The notes below the pieces were generated by a model, which was given only the letters and a program-made list of their open reading frames with translations, was not told where the DNA came from and made no database searches. Shown piece by piece: positions 1 through 6,705 of a stretch of DNA of 16,992 nt. Both the position numbers and the translations under genes were made by a program. Position 1 is the first letter of the stretch, and every line of letters begins with the position of its first letter. Location of the stretch: the NCBI GenBank assembly GCA_042091035.1, contig JBELIG010000054.1, positions 1 to 16,992 on the forward strand, written 5' to 3'. This stretch comes from AM-2324 sp042091035 (GTDB lineage: Bacteria; Bacteroidota; Bacteroidia; Chitinophagales; Saprospiraceae).

Positions 1-434
1 ACTAGGAATTTGTATCCACCTGCCCATCCCCAGTGCATAGAAGGGGTTTGGTATGCTAGTGGATGACCAGCAGGTTGTAAGGCAGGATCTGCATGATTTA
101 GATCTTCGGGAACGCCAATATAGAACCTCAGTGCTTCAAGTTCTGTGAAATCTAATCCAGATAAATTGACTTCTGAGTTTCCTTCTGCGTTAACCAATAA
201 GAAAAGATCTTCAACCTGTGTTTCTTGTCCTCCGTCATGTATGATCGTGAATTCAGAGAGGTAGTACTTGATTACTGATGCTTGTATTTCATCTCCGAGG
301 TTGTTGGTAAAACTTACTTCAGATGAAAAAGGGTCTGTGCCCACTAAATGCTGAAAGGAGAAGTTTAAATCCTTTTGAGCGAAAGTAGCAATAGAGAATG
401 ACAGGAATAGAAAATTGAGTATTAAAGTTTTCAT
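1..434 (-). CDS. MbnP-like periplasmic metal-binding protein (partial, C-terminus off the left edge)
   Basis: I translated this reading frame by hand; it is open from ATG at 434 to the window edge (144 residues). Residues 1-20 form a signal peptide (Lys-rich start, hydrophobic stretch, cut near FAQ), so the protein is exported. The body matches the MbnP family: H29 near the mature N-terminus, a KYYLSEF strand at 56-62, a DLFLLVN strand at 76-82, LSGLDF at 91-96, FYIGVPEDLNHAD at 104-116 and MHWGWAGGYKF at 133-143, the family's hallmark Trp/Gly/Tyr segment. MbnP proteins bind copper. In studied methanotroph members a tryptophan is oxidised to kynurenine by the di-heme partner MbnH. A di-heme MauG-family gene lies directly upstream on the same strand, which supports the call. 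Copper binding and kynurenine formation here are inferred. The missing C-terminus could change details but not the family. Confidence 0.75.
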   Translation of the reverse strand, partial: MKTLILNFLFLSFSIATFAQKDLNFSFQHLVGTDPFSSEVSFTNNLGDEIQASVIKYYLSEFTIIHDGGQETQVEDLFLLVNAEGNSEVNLSGLDFTELEALRFYIGVPEDLNHADPALQPAGHPLAYQTPSMHWGWAGGYKFL

Positions 435-540
435 GAATCTAATGATTATATGGCATTAATGAAATACACTACAATTTAATGGAAAAAATCAGTTTTTGTT
501 TTTGTTTTCAGCAAATTTCAATTGTGTTAGCTGATTTTAA

Positions 541-573
541 TCAAAAAGGGAGTAGCAAATAAATGCTACTCCC
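541..573 (-). terminator. Rho-independent terminator after the di-heme peroxidase gene
   Basis: A perfect 10-bp inverted repeat, GGGAGTAGCA (548-557) and TGCTACTCCC (564-573), has a 6-nt loop and, on the minus strand, is followed by TTTTTGA. It lies about 75 bp past the stop of the peroxidase gene and about 110 bp before the MbnP-like start. The two genes are therefore probably not one simple transcript. No T-tract follows on the plus strand, so it acts in one direction. Confidence 0.85.
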
Positions 574-649
574 CGGTGATTTCTAAATCGTTTATCATAA
601 CTATAGGTATAACCTTTTATGAATGGATAAATTATATTGTTATCAATAA

Positions 650-1753
650 TTAAAAAGGATTTGTATATGCTTCATTGTTAAGAAATGTATCATCCGTAAG
701 GGTATGAAGGAAGGCAACCAAGTCTGAGATATCTTGTTCATCCATCATAAGACCTGTGGGTACGGTGGAGGATAGAAAAAGATCAAGGGTATTTGAAGGT
801 TTTATGCCTGTATTGTAATGTTGAACTACCTCTTCCAGAGATTCAAATCTCCCGTCATGCATGTATGGTGGATTAACTGCAATATTTCTTAGGGAGGTCA
901 CCCTGAACTTTGCCCGATCTCCCGCATTTCCAGTAACTTCAAATCTTCCTAGATCTGTAAATTCTTGATCACTGTCTAATCCGTTATTTCGGAAGAGATT
1001 ACTTCCAAAGTTGGGGCCACCATGGCAGATCAGACAGTTACCGCCTGAGGTTTCAGGGTTGTCTGGGTCAAATGGTGCAAAGAATAGGTTTCTTCCACGT
1101 TCTTCGCTGGGTGTAAGTGTTATGTCCCCAGCAAGGTATTGGTCATGTTTTGAATCATTAGAAATGATGCTGTACATGAATTGCTCAAGAGCAAGGCTTA
1201 CTTTTTCTGTCGTGATTTCGTCTTCACCAAAAGTTCTGATGAATTGATCCGTATAATCTTGTTCTGCCCGAAGCTTGTCGACTACATTGTCAAGTGTTTC
1301 GTGCATCTCCAGAGGATCTTGAATAGGCAATAAGGACTGTTCTCTTAATGTTTCTGCTCTTCCATCCCAGAAGAATCCATTGGGGTTGTAGCCAAGATTG
1401 AAAATAGACATGGCCTGTCTGCCACCTTCTAAGCCATCGACACCTGTAGAGAATCGATTTATGTCTGAAAAACCATCGGCTTGTACATGGCAGGACGCAC
1501 AACTTTGCGCCTCATTTTTAGATAATATTGGGTCGTAGAATAGCATTCTTCCGAGCTTAACACCTTGTACAGTCAATGCGTTGTCTGCAGGGATCTCAGG
1601 AGGAGGTAAAGGTGCTGTATTCAATTCGTAGGGGCTTGGATCGTATTCAACAATTATTTCATCTACATCACTGATAGTAGGGCTGTTCTGACAGGATGGA
1701 TAAAGGATCATGGTCAGTGCAAGTAGAATAATTATAAATGGATCTTTATTCAT
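650..1753 (-). CDS. Di-heme cytochrome c peroxidase / MauG-family lipoprotein (MbnH-like)
   Basis: The 367-residue protein has an export signal ending in a lipobox-like YPSC (C21), so it is probably a lipoprotein facing the periplasm. Two c-type heme sites are present: CASCH (C85, C88, H89) and CLICH (C240, C243, H244). Family segments follow in the usual order: KLGRMLFYDPILS at 66-78, FFWDGRAETLREQSLLPIQD at 127-146 and PPYMHDGRFESLEEVV at 295-310. Length and layout fit the bacterial di-heme peroxidase/MauG family, which uses peroxide either to drain electrons or to oxidise residues of a partner protein. The next gene on this strand encodes an MbnP-like protein, the known substrate of the MbnH branch, so partner oxidation is a reasonable inference. 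A housekeeping H2O2-scavenging peroxidase is the alternative. The start at 1753 puts the signal peptide directly at the N-terminus. Confidence 0.9.
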   Translation of the reverse strand: MNKDPFIIILLALTMILYPSCQNSPTISDVDEIIVEYDPSPYELNTAPLPPPEIPADNALTVQGVKLGRMLFYDPILSKNEAQSCASCHVQADGFSDINRFSTGVDGLEGGRQAMSIFNLGYNPNGFFWDGRAETLREQSLLPIQDPLEMHETLDNVVDKLRAEQDYTDQFIRTFGEDEITTEKVSLALEQFMYSIISNDSKHDQYLAGDITLTPSEERGRNLFFAPFDPDNPETSGGNCLICHGGPNFGSNLFRNNGLDSDQEFTDLGRFEVTGNAGDRAKFRVTSLRNIAVNPPYMHDGRFESLEEVVQHYNTGIKPSNTLDLFLSSTVPTGLMMDEQDISDLVAFLHTLTDDTFLNNEAYTNPF

Positions 1754-1754
1754 G

Positions 1755-1775
1755 AATTACTTTATAAAGGTAATT
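1755..1775. promoter_or_regulatory. Near-perfect palindrome abutting the peroxidase start codon
   Basis: AATTAC and GTAATT flank an AT-rich centre, giving a 21-bp dyad with one wobble position. It begins one base upstream of the ATG of the di-heme peroxidase gene. It could be an operator or an mRNA hairpin at the translation start. No function is demonstrated, and AT-rich DNA produces such dyads fairly often. Confidence 0.3.
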
Positions 1776-1900
1776 GGTTTGATTTTTTAACTTAAAATCT
1801 TTGTCTAAAGATATAGACTTTTAGATAAGTTTAAGGTTTAATTATAGCTCAATTAATATACCTAATTAATGGTAATTGTTAGGTAGGTAAAGCAGTCTAA

Positions 1901-2224
1901 TTTTCAGCAAATAGCTACTACAGATTGATAGATGAAAATTCAAATCAAGGAATCAATTTCTACAGACTTCTACAGATGGATTTTTATAGGGCAAAGACTT
2001 ACACCTCCTTAGAAAGTATTGATTGGGGTGATTAACCTACTGTTGAGGTATTCCCCAATCCAGTAAAAGATAAATTTCAAATAAAAACAAAGGGGGTCTA
2101 TCCAATAGCTTTAAAGTTATATGATTCGGAAGGGTGTTTTGTTTGAAGTCTAGAGAGGCATTCCGATTATGTAGATACTGCTGAACTAAAACCTGGGTGT
2201 TACCTGCTTGTTGTTCAATTTTAG
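1901..2224 (+). pseudogene. Remnant of a T9SS-exported protein (type A C-terminal sorting domain)
   Basis: One continuous plus frame reads as the C-terminal end of a large secreted Bacteroidota protein but is broken by two in-frame stops, TAA at 2033-2035 and TGA at 2144-2146. It has no start: TAA lies at 1898-1900. Before the first stop, GINFYRLLQMDF resembles the NYYRLKQVDFDG segment commonly found just before T9SS sorting tails. After it, VEVFPNPVKDKFQI, then KLYDSEG, then LKPGCYLLVVQF follow the type A tail pattern: FPNP strand, central strand pair with Asp-Gly turn, final L-x-x-G-x-Y strand. The frame ends with TAG at 2222-2224, where a native stop is expected. There are no frameshifts, which suggests fairly recent decay. 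The original product cannot be named because only the tail survives. It supports the presence of a T9SS in the organism or an ancestor. Confidence 0.8.
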
Positions 2225-2266
2225 CACGGAGTCGATCAATTGAGAATCGTAAAGCAATAAAGTTAA

Positions 2267-2297
2267 AAGAGGAGTACTGTCAGTTCTTCTCTTTTTT
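2267..2297 (+). terminator. Terminator downstream of the T9SS-tail pseudogene
   Basis: AAGAGGAGTACTG (2267-2279) pairs with CAGTTCTTCTCTT (2281-2293) with one G-U pair and one T-T mismatch. The innermost pairs must open to form a loop. TTTTTT follows on the plus strand. It lies about 40 bp after the remnant's final stop, so the dead gene appears to have kept its terminator. Confidence 0.65.
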
Positions 2298-2333
2298 CTG
2301 AATTCATGTGAGTGTTTAGTTTTGTTTAATATG

Positions 2334-2364
2334 TTGTTTGTTGGTAGTGAGAATGTTATATTGG
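2334..2364 (+). promoter_or_regulatory. Possible promoter for the four-helix membrane protein gene
   Basis: TATATTGG at 2357-2364 matches the Bacteroidota -7 box TAnnTTTG at seven of eight positions. A TTG at 2334-2336 lies 20 bp upstream, in the right place for the -33 element. It is about 30 bp before the start codon. The imperfect box and several alternative TTG triplets keep confidence modest. Confidence 0.35.
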
Positions 2365-2392
2365 TATTATTATTACTAACTACAAATTTTAA

Positions 2393-2809
2393 ATGATGGA
2401 CTTAAGGAAGATTCTTTTGACTACAGTAGCTGGTCTATTCGTAATGTTTTTATTGGGTTTTGGTTTTTTCATCTTGTACTATCAAGATTTGATGGTTTCT
2501 ATGCAGGAGCAATTTCCTAATGTAATCAATGAAGAGCCTAATTTTGCTGTCGGGCTAATCATGACAATTGTTCAAGCGTTTTTGCTATCCATGTATTTTG
2601 ACAAAGCAGGTATAAAGGATGCATCTTCAGGTGCCATCAACGGAGCTTGGATATCTGGTGTAATTTGGATGGTAGCGAATGGAAATATGATGGCGATGAC
2701 GAAATTGACAACTATGGATGCTTTCTTAGTTGACATGGGTATAAGTGCTGTTATGGGAGCTATTGCTGGTGCTATTATGGCAGTTGTAATGGGCCGATTA
2801 TCAAAATGA
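2393..2809 (+). CDS. Small four-helix integral membrane protein of unknown function
   Basis: The 138-residue protein is very hydrophobic, with four likely membrane helices at about 8-30, 52-68, 82-98 and 113-134. The first loop (about 31-50) is polar and carries acidic residues. The last helix is rich in small residues (Gly/Ala), suggesting close helix packing. The architecture resembles small DUF1761-like membrane proteins, but I cannot assign a family from sequence alone. ATG occurs twice in a row at 2393 and 2396; either could start translation. The gene stands alone between the terminator of a pseudogene and a bidirectional terminator, so it is probably monocistronic. The hydrophobic pattern and strong terminator support a real gene. 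The function is unknown. Confidence 0.7.
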   Translation: MMDLRKILLTTVAGLFVMFLLGFGFFILYYQDLMVSMQEQFPNVINEEPNFAVGLIMTIVQAFLLSMYFDKAGIKDASSGAINGAWISGVIWMVANGNMMAMTKLTTMDAFLVDMGISAVMGAIAGAIMAVVMGRLSK

Positions 2810-2823
2810 TACAGGTGAAATAT

Positions 2824-2849
2824 AAAAAGGGGCCAAGTAGCCCCTTTTT
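2824..2849. terminator. Bidirectional terminator between convergent genes
   Basis: GGGGC (2829-2833) and GCCCC (2840-2844) form a short GC-rich stem with a 6-nt loop. It is flanked by AAAAA on the left and TTTTT on the right, so it works on both strands. It lies between the membrane protein gene ending at 2809 and the minus-strand gene whose stop is at 2854. Confidence 0.85.
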
Positions 2850-2853
2850 ATAT

Positions 2854-3738
2854 TTAAAACTTCTGAACAGTAAATTTTTCCAAATTGATTATTCTTTCAT
2901 TTTCGTCAATCGATATTACTTTATAATAGGTTTGCTTTTTACCGTTGGGCTTAAACATGGTCATTTCCATGAGGTAACCTTCTTGCATCTCGATGAGGTT
3001 TTCTGTTTGCACTCCTTTATTCATCTCAGGAAAGTCTGTGAAACTTCCAAACATTTTTGAGTAGTCAAATGTAACATCAGGTGCATGCCAACTTACCATT
3101 CTGCCATCTTTGCTATCCATAATGTATTCATAGCAGGTATATCCCAGAATTTTTTTGGTTTTACCTGTTTTTACAATATCAACATCAGGGAATTCCTCTG
3201 TATTTATTTCCTCCGCTGAATTCTTCATGTATTTATCCATACCCTTCAAGGAAAAAGCCTGTATTTGTTTCTCTTTTTCATTGACCATAAGCGCAGTATT
3301 ATTTTTGAAATCCATTATTATAGGCGCCTCGGTCTCTTCGGTTATAGTAAGTAGGCAATCTGTTCCATAGCCCTGTGTTATTTCCATAGCATATGAATCT
3401 TCTTCGTAGTCCTCTATCTGAATAGTGAAACTTATATCAAAACTGTAACTGTCTTCATATTTAGCATCACTTCCAAAGATATTGAAAGAAGCTTGTTCAG
3501 TGTTTTCAGTAACTGCTTCCTCACTACCTTGGCTGGTGGTATCTTTCTTATTTTCTTTTTTACTTGTGAAAATGGAGTCAAAAATATTCTCTACTTCGTC
3601 TTCAACCTTCTCTTCCGTTTTACGCTCGATAACGCGCTCAGTAGCACGTTTTGCCGATTGTTCTATTCTTTTAAGAATTTGGGCCTCTAAAGGGATTTGT
3701 ATTAATAGAAGTACAAAGGGGATAAGTAACTTTTTCAT
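2854..3738 (-). CDS. Secreted DUF4412-like protein
   Basis: The 294-residue protein begins with a signal peptide (about 1-20: MKKLL, hydrophobic stretch, LEAQ). An Arg/Glu/Lys-rich amphipathic stretch at about 22-56 is likely helical or coiled coil. A Ser/Thr/Glu/Lys-rich linker (60-84) precedes a beta-rich domain from about 95 to the end. Within it, MDFKNNTALMVNEKEKQIQ (142-160) and TGKTKKILGYTCYEYIM (191-207) resemble the DUF4412 pattern of Bacteroidota exported proteins, where an 'I-x-G-Y-x-C' segment is typical. There are two Cys, C128 and C202, which could pair after export. No catalytic residues are recognisable. It is probably monocistronic: the terminator lies just past the stop and 223 bp of AT-rich DNA lies upstream. 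The family call is by pattern memory. The function is unknown. Confidence 0.65.
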   Translation of the reverse strand: MKKLLIPFVLLLIQIPLEAQILKRIEQSAKRATERVIERKTEEKVEDEVENIFDSIFTSKKENKKDTTSQGSEEAVTENTEQASFNIFGSDAKYEDSYSFDISFTIQIEDYEEDSYAMEITQGYGTDCLLTITEETEAPIIMDFKNNTALMVNEKEKQIQAFSLKGMDKYMKNSAEEINTEEFPDVDIVKTGKTKKILGYTCYEYIMDSKDGRMVSWHAPDVTFDYSKMFGSFTDFPEMNKGVQTENLIEMQEGYLMEMTMFKPNGKKQTYYKVISIDENERIINLEKFTVQKF

Positions 3739-3961
3739 ACTGGGTTATTTAGTATTGGTTAATCATAGTCTATAAATTTATATATAAAAAAATAATTATA
3801 AAAATATACAATGTCTTGAATACTAAAACAGTCTGATGGTTTGTTCTCGATTTACCAGGCTTTTAGGAAACTAATTATTTCGAAATGGTAGGGGTATTAA
3901 GAATCTTACACTTGCTCTAAAGCGCCTCTAAATCTTTTTTGTATAAAAGCATATAGCTGCT
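3739..3961. other. Intergenic region, AT-rich, no gene seen
   Basis: This stretch lies upstream of the DUF4412-like gene and downstream of the small minus-strand membrane protein gene. It contains long A/T runs near 3778-3806 and a short direct repeat CTCTAAA at 3915-3921 and 3926-3932. I find no convincing TAnnTTTG box, hairpin terminator or small RNA gene. Confidence 0.4.
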
Positions 3962-4354
3962 CTACTTTTTCATCCTATTTAATTCTTTGTATATGACATA
4001 GACTCCGAAACTGCCCACTAGAAAAGGAAGTGTGCCCCAGAAGCCAGCGGTGTTGAGTACAAACTTTATCAATAATGCGAATAGAATTGCTAAGCTACCT
4101 CCAATAATATTTGTGTAATCGAGTTTGGGTGCTTCAATTTTGTTTAGTTGGGCGTCTCTTTCTTGTATTAATTCCTGATCTCCTTTGATTATATCTATAA
4201 TCTCATTAACTAAATCTGCATCATTGGTTTGAGCCATTAGATGCTTGTATATAAATACGAAGCGATGACCATTACGAAATAGATTAGCAGCCTTTTTGAT
4301 AAGTTCTGCTTTATTTGGGGATTGGGGCTTGTCCATTATATATGTTTTTTGCAT
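3962..4354 (-). CDS. Small two-helix membrane protein, uncharacterised
   Basis: This 130-residue protein (124 if the second Met, at 4336, is used; that start reads MDKPQSPNKAE and is perhaps more natural) has a soluble N-terminal half rich in charged residues. The segment KKAANLFRNGHRFVFIYKHL at about 20-39 is amphipathic, and an acidic stretch with DLVNEIIDIIKGDQEL follows. Two membrane helices come after it, at about 83-101 and 106-122, ending in a basic tail RMKK. The pattern suggests a membrane-anchored cytoplasmic domain; I recognise no family. It follows mnmE on the same strand by about 46 bp with no obvious terminator between, so it may be the last gene of the trkA-trkH-mnmE transcript. 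The function is unknown. Confidence 0.65.
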   Translation of the reverse strand: MQKTYIMDKPQSPNKAELIKKAANLFRNGHRFVFIYKHLMAQTNDADLVNEIIDIIKGDQELIQERDAQLNKIEAPKLDYTNIIGGSLAILFALLIKFVLNTAGFWGTLPFLVGSFGVYVIYKELNRMKK

Positions 4355-4400
4355 ATAAATTTAAGCGCTTTCATCCAATAATTGTAGGTTCCGCCTGTTT

Positions 4401-5241
4401 TTACTTTCCAATACAGAACCTTCCAAAGATATTTCCAAGTAGATCATCTGTAGAAATCTCGCCGGTAATCTCACCTAAAAAGGCAAGTGCTCGACGAATA
4501 TCCATTGCAATGAAGTCNNNNNNNNNNNNNNNNNNNNNNNNNNNNNNNNNNNNNNNNNNNNNNNNNNNNNNNNNNNNNNNNNNNNNNNNNNNNNNNNNNN
4601 NNNNNNNNNNNNNNNNNAAGTAGTTTACGGATTCTCTCTACCAGGTCCTTTAATTTATCTCTATTTGCAAACTCAACATCTTCCTCACCAAAGTCCAGTT
4701 CTAATTCTATGAGGCTTGCAAAGTCAATGAGCTCTTGTCTCAACTTAGCGATTTCTTGTGAAAATCCACCTCGCATTTGTGCAAGAGCTAGTTGATGGGA
4801 GCTTTCAGAGTCTGAGGCAATCAAATCAGCAACTGCTTCTGCTTGGCTCAGATCCAATTGTCCATTTAAGAAAGCACGCATCGTAAATTCTCCACGTTGA
4901 GCAGATCTTGCGCCGTTTCTGATAAATAGCTGTATGATGGATTGAATAATGTAATTAGAACCATGGCAGGATATTTCGACTACATTTTCTTTGGTGTAGG
5001 ATTTGGGTGCGATAAAAAGGGATACCAATACTTCGTCCAAGATATTTCCCTTTTCATCTCTAATGGTTCCAAAATGTATTGTGTGGCTATCCTGTTTTTC
5101 TAGATCCTTACCATGAAAAAAAGCATTACAAATAGTAAGCGCTTCTTTACCTGAAAGTCTAATAACTCCAATAGCTCCAACTCCAGGAGGGGTAGCCAAG
5201 GCTACTATAGTATCATTTAAATCCGTTGATGAATAAGCCAT
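4401..5241 (-). CDS. mnmE: tRNA uridine-5-carboxymethylaminomethyl modification GTPase MnmE (interrupted by an assembly gap)
   Basis: MnmE, with MnmG, modifies U34 of certain tRNAs in the cytoplasm. The 208 residues before the gap show the N-terminal folate-binding domain (DTIVALATPPGVGAIGVIRL at 10-29; CHGS at 92-95; GEFTMRAFLNGQLDL at 117-131) and the start of the helical domain. After the Ns, 38 residues (4404-4517) give the C-terminus ending in IFGRFCIGK with stop at 4401-4403; the terminal Cys-Ile-Gly-Lys is the family's catalytic-Cys signature. The whole G domain is missing. Typical MnmE has about 455 residues, so roughly 210 residues (about 630 bp) fall in a gap written as 100 Ns. The two sides are out of frame across those 100 bases, so reading straight through gives a false C-terminus. 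The gene is probably intact in the genome. It lies 6 bp after trkH. Residue 116 is Arg where I recall Pro in most family members (xPGEFT). Confidence 0.95.
4518..4617. other. Assembly gap of 100 Ns inside mnmE
   Basis: Exactly 100 N characters interrupt mnmE. One hundred is a usual placeholder for a gap of unknown size. Both edges fall on mnmE codon boundaries, so the true gap should be a multiple of three. Comparison with the family length suggests about 630 bp. Confidence 0.95.
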
Positions 5242-5247
5242 AGTCTA

Positions 5248-6705
5248 TCAATTTGACTTCCAGAAATAAGGTGTAAATAGTACCAATATCGTAAATAACT
5301 CTAAACGGCCAAGTATCATAAGGAAAGAGAGCGTAATTTTTACATTGTTTGGTAACCATGCAAAGTTATCCGTCGGACCTACCTTGCCAATACCAGGTCC
5401 TACATTTCCTAAAGCTGTAGCAACTGCTGATGTTGCCGTCTCAAAATCCAGTCCCATAATACTGACTGCAAAGGATCCAATAATAAAAAGGGCCAAATAG
5501 AGCAGTAGGAAAACCTGTATATGAGAGAGTATCTTTGTATTGACCACATTGCCATTCATCTTTATAGGTAGAATAGCTCGTGGATGTATGAGTCTTCGAA
5601 ATTCGAGCATTGTGTTTTTAAGAAAGACCCAGTGTCTTACCAGTTTGATACCTCCTGAGGTAGAACCCGCAGAGGCACCAACAAAGAGTAGACAGAAAAA
5701 GATCATTGTTGTACCGGGACCCCAGAGGGTATAGTCTGCCGAAACATAGCCGGTAGTTGTTACCAGAGAAACTACTTGAAAAAAGCCGGTTCTCAGAGAC
5801 TCTTCAATGTTTAAATCGGTATGGTACATGATAGAGCCAGCCACTGCAAAGCCTATTGCTAATACAAATGATATGTAAACCTTAAATTCATCAGAGGCCC
5901 AAACTTTTTTTAATTTTCCTTGGAGGCCCCAATAGATAAGGGTGTAGTTTGTACCTGCCAAAAACATAAATAAGAGAATTGGATATTGTATCTGTGGAAT
6001 ATTATAGGCTGCTATACTCGCATTTTTAGTTGAAAATCCGCCTGTAGCCATAGTTGTTAATGCATGATTGATTGCATCATAAAAGGTCATGCCTGCAGCC
6101 CAAAGAATGAGCATTAGTATTCCTGTGAAACTGACATAAATTAGCCAAAGGCTTTTGGCTGTTTGTTGAATTCTTGGATGTATTTTATCGGATGTTGGGC
6201 CGGGTGCTTCTGCTACGAATAGTTCGATACCTCCAATACCTAGTAGGGGAAAGAGGGCTATAGTGAGTACAATGATACCCATGCCTCCAATCCATTGTGT
6301 CAGTGACCTCCAGAATAATATACCTTTAGGCATTGCCTCTATATCACTAATTATGGTGGCTCCAGTAGTGGTCATGCCTGAGATGGATTCAAAGAATGCA
6401 TCTACGGGATTGTCAAATAGGCCAGAAAATAGATAGGGGAGGGCTGAGAAAAGTACCATAGATATCCAGCCAGATGCTACAATTAGATATCCTTCTCGTT
6501 TCCTTACCTGATGATTGCCTGTCTTGGGTTTGAATTGTCTAAACAGGAATCCGGCACTTGCTGTTATTAATGCTGCACCAAAAAGTGCCTTCCAGTCACT
6601 TTCTCCAAAATATACGGAGAAGGGGATGCAGCTTAGCATCATTCCGCCCACAATCATAAGCAGAAAACCGACTACATTTCGTATTGGATATAAACTTACC
6701 ATCAT
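5248..6705 (-). CDS. trkH: Trk/Ktr-type potassium uptake channel subunit TrkH
   Basis: This is the membrane pore of a K+ uptake system. The 485 residues form many hydrophobic helices with the four pore-loop repeats of the TrkH/KtrB family: TTTGAT at 112-117, ATGGF at 220-224, TTTGY at 316-320 and GNVGPG at 433-438, each with the selectivity-filter glycine. SAGSTSGG (345-352) and GRLE (466-469) are further family signatures. The length matches TrkH. The start ATG (6705) shares one base with the trkA stop (TAATG), suggesting translational coupling; a second ATG follows at once. TrkA encoded upstream is its cytoplasmic gating subunit. mnmE follows after 6 bp. The TrkH rather than KtrB label rests on size and on pairing with a two-RCK TrkA. 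Confidence 0.95.
   Translation of the reverse strand: MMVSLYPIRNVVGFLLMIVGGMMLSCIPFSVYFGESDWKALFGAALITASAGFLFRQFKPKTGNHQVRKREGYLIVASGWISMVLFSALPYLFSGLFDNPVDAFFESISGMTTTGATIISDIEAMPKGILFWRSLTQWIGGMGIIVLTIALFPLLGIGGIELFVAEAPGPTSDKIHPRIQQTAKSLWLIYVSFTGILMLILWAAGMTFYDAINHALTTMATGGFSTKNASIAAYNIPQIQYPILLFMFLAGTNYTLIYWGLQGKLKKVWASDEFKVYISFVLAIGFAVAGSIMYHTDLNIEESLRTGFFQVVSLVTTTGYVSADYTLWGPGTTMIFFCLLFVGASAGSTSGGIKLVRHWVFLKNTMLEFRRLIHPRAILPIKMNGNVVNTKILSHIQVFLLLYLALFIIGSFAVSIMGLDFETATSAVATALGNVGPGIGKVGPTDNFAWLPNNVKITLSFLMILGRLELFTILVLFTPYFWKSN

Noticed and set aside
1754..1900. Upstream coding part of the T9SS remnant
   Set aside because: All three plus frames are broken by stops and show no recognisable protein segment before 1901.
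2806..3060. Plus-strand open frame overlapping the end of the membrane protein gene and the 3' part of the DUF4412-like gene
   Set aside because: It runs antisense through the conserved frame of the DUF4412-like gene and across the bidirectional terminator, and the translated sequence shows no family features.
3915..3932. Direct repeat CTCTAAA-GCGC-CTCTAAA as a regulatory or CRISPR-like repeat
   Set aside because: There are only two short copies with a 4-bp spacer and no further units or associated genes; it is compatible with chance.
4471..5241. MnmE read straight through the Ns to a different C-terminus
   Set aside because: The tail after the Ns in that frame is meaningless, whereas the other frame gives the exact MnmE ending FCIGK.
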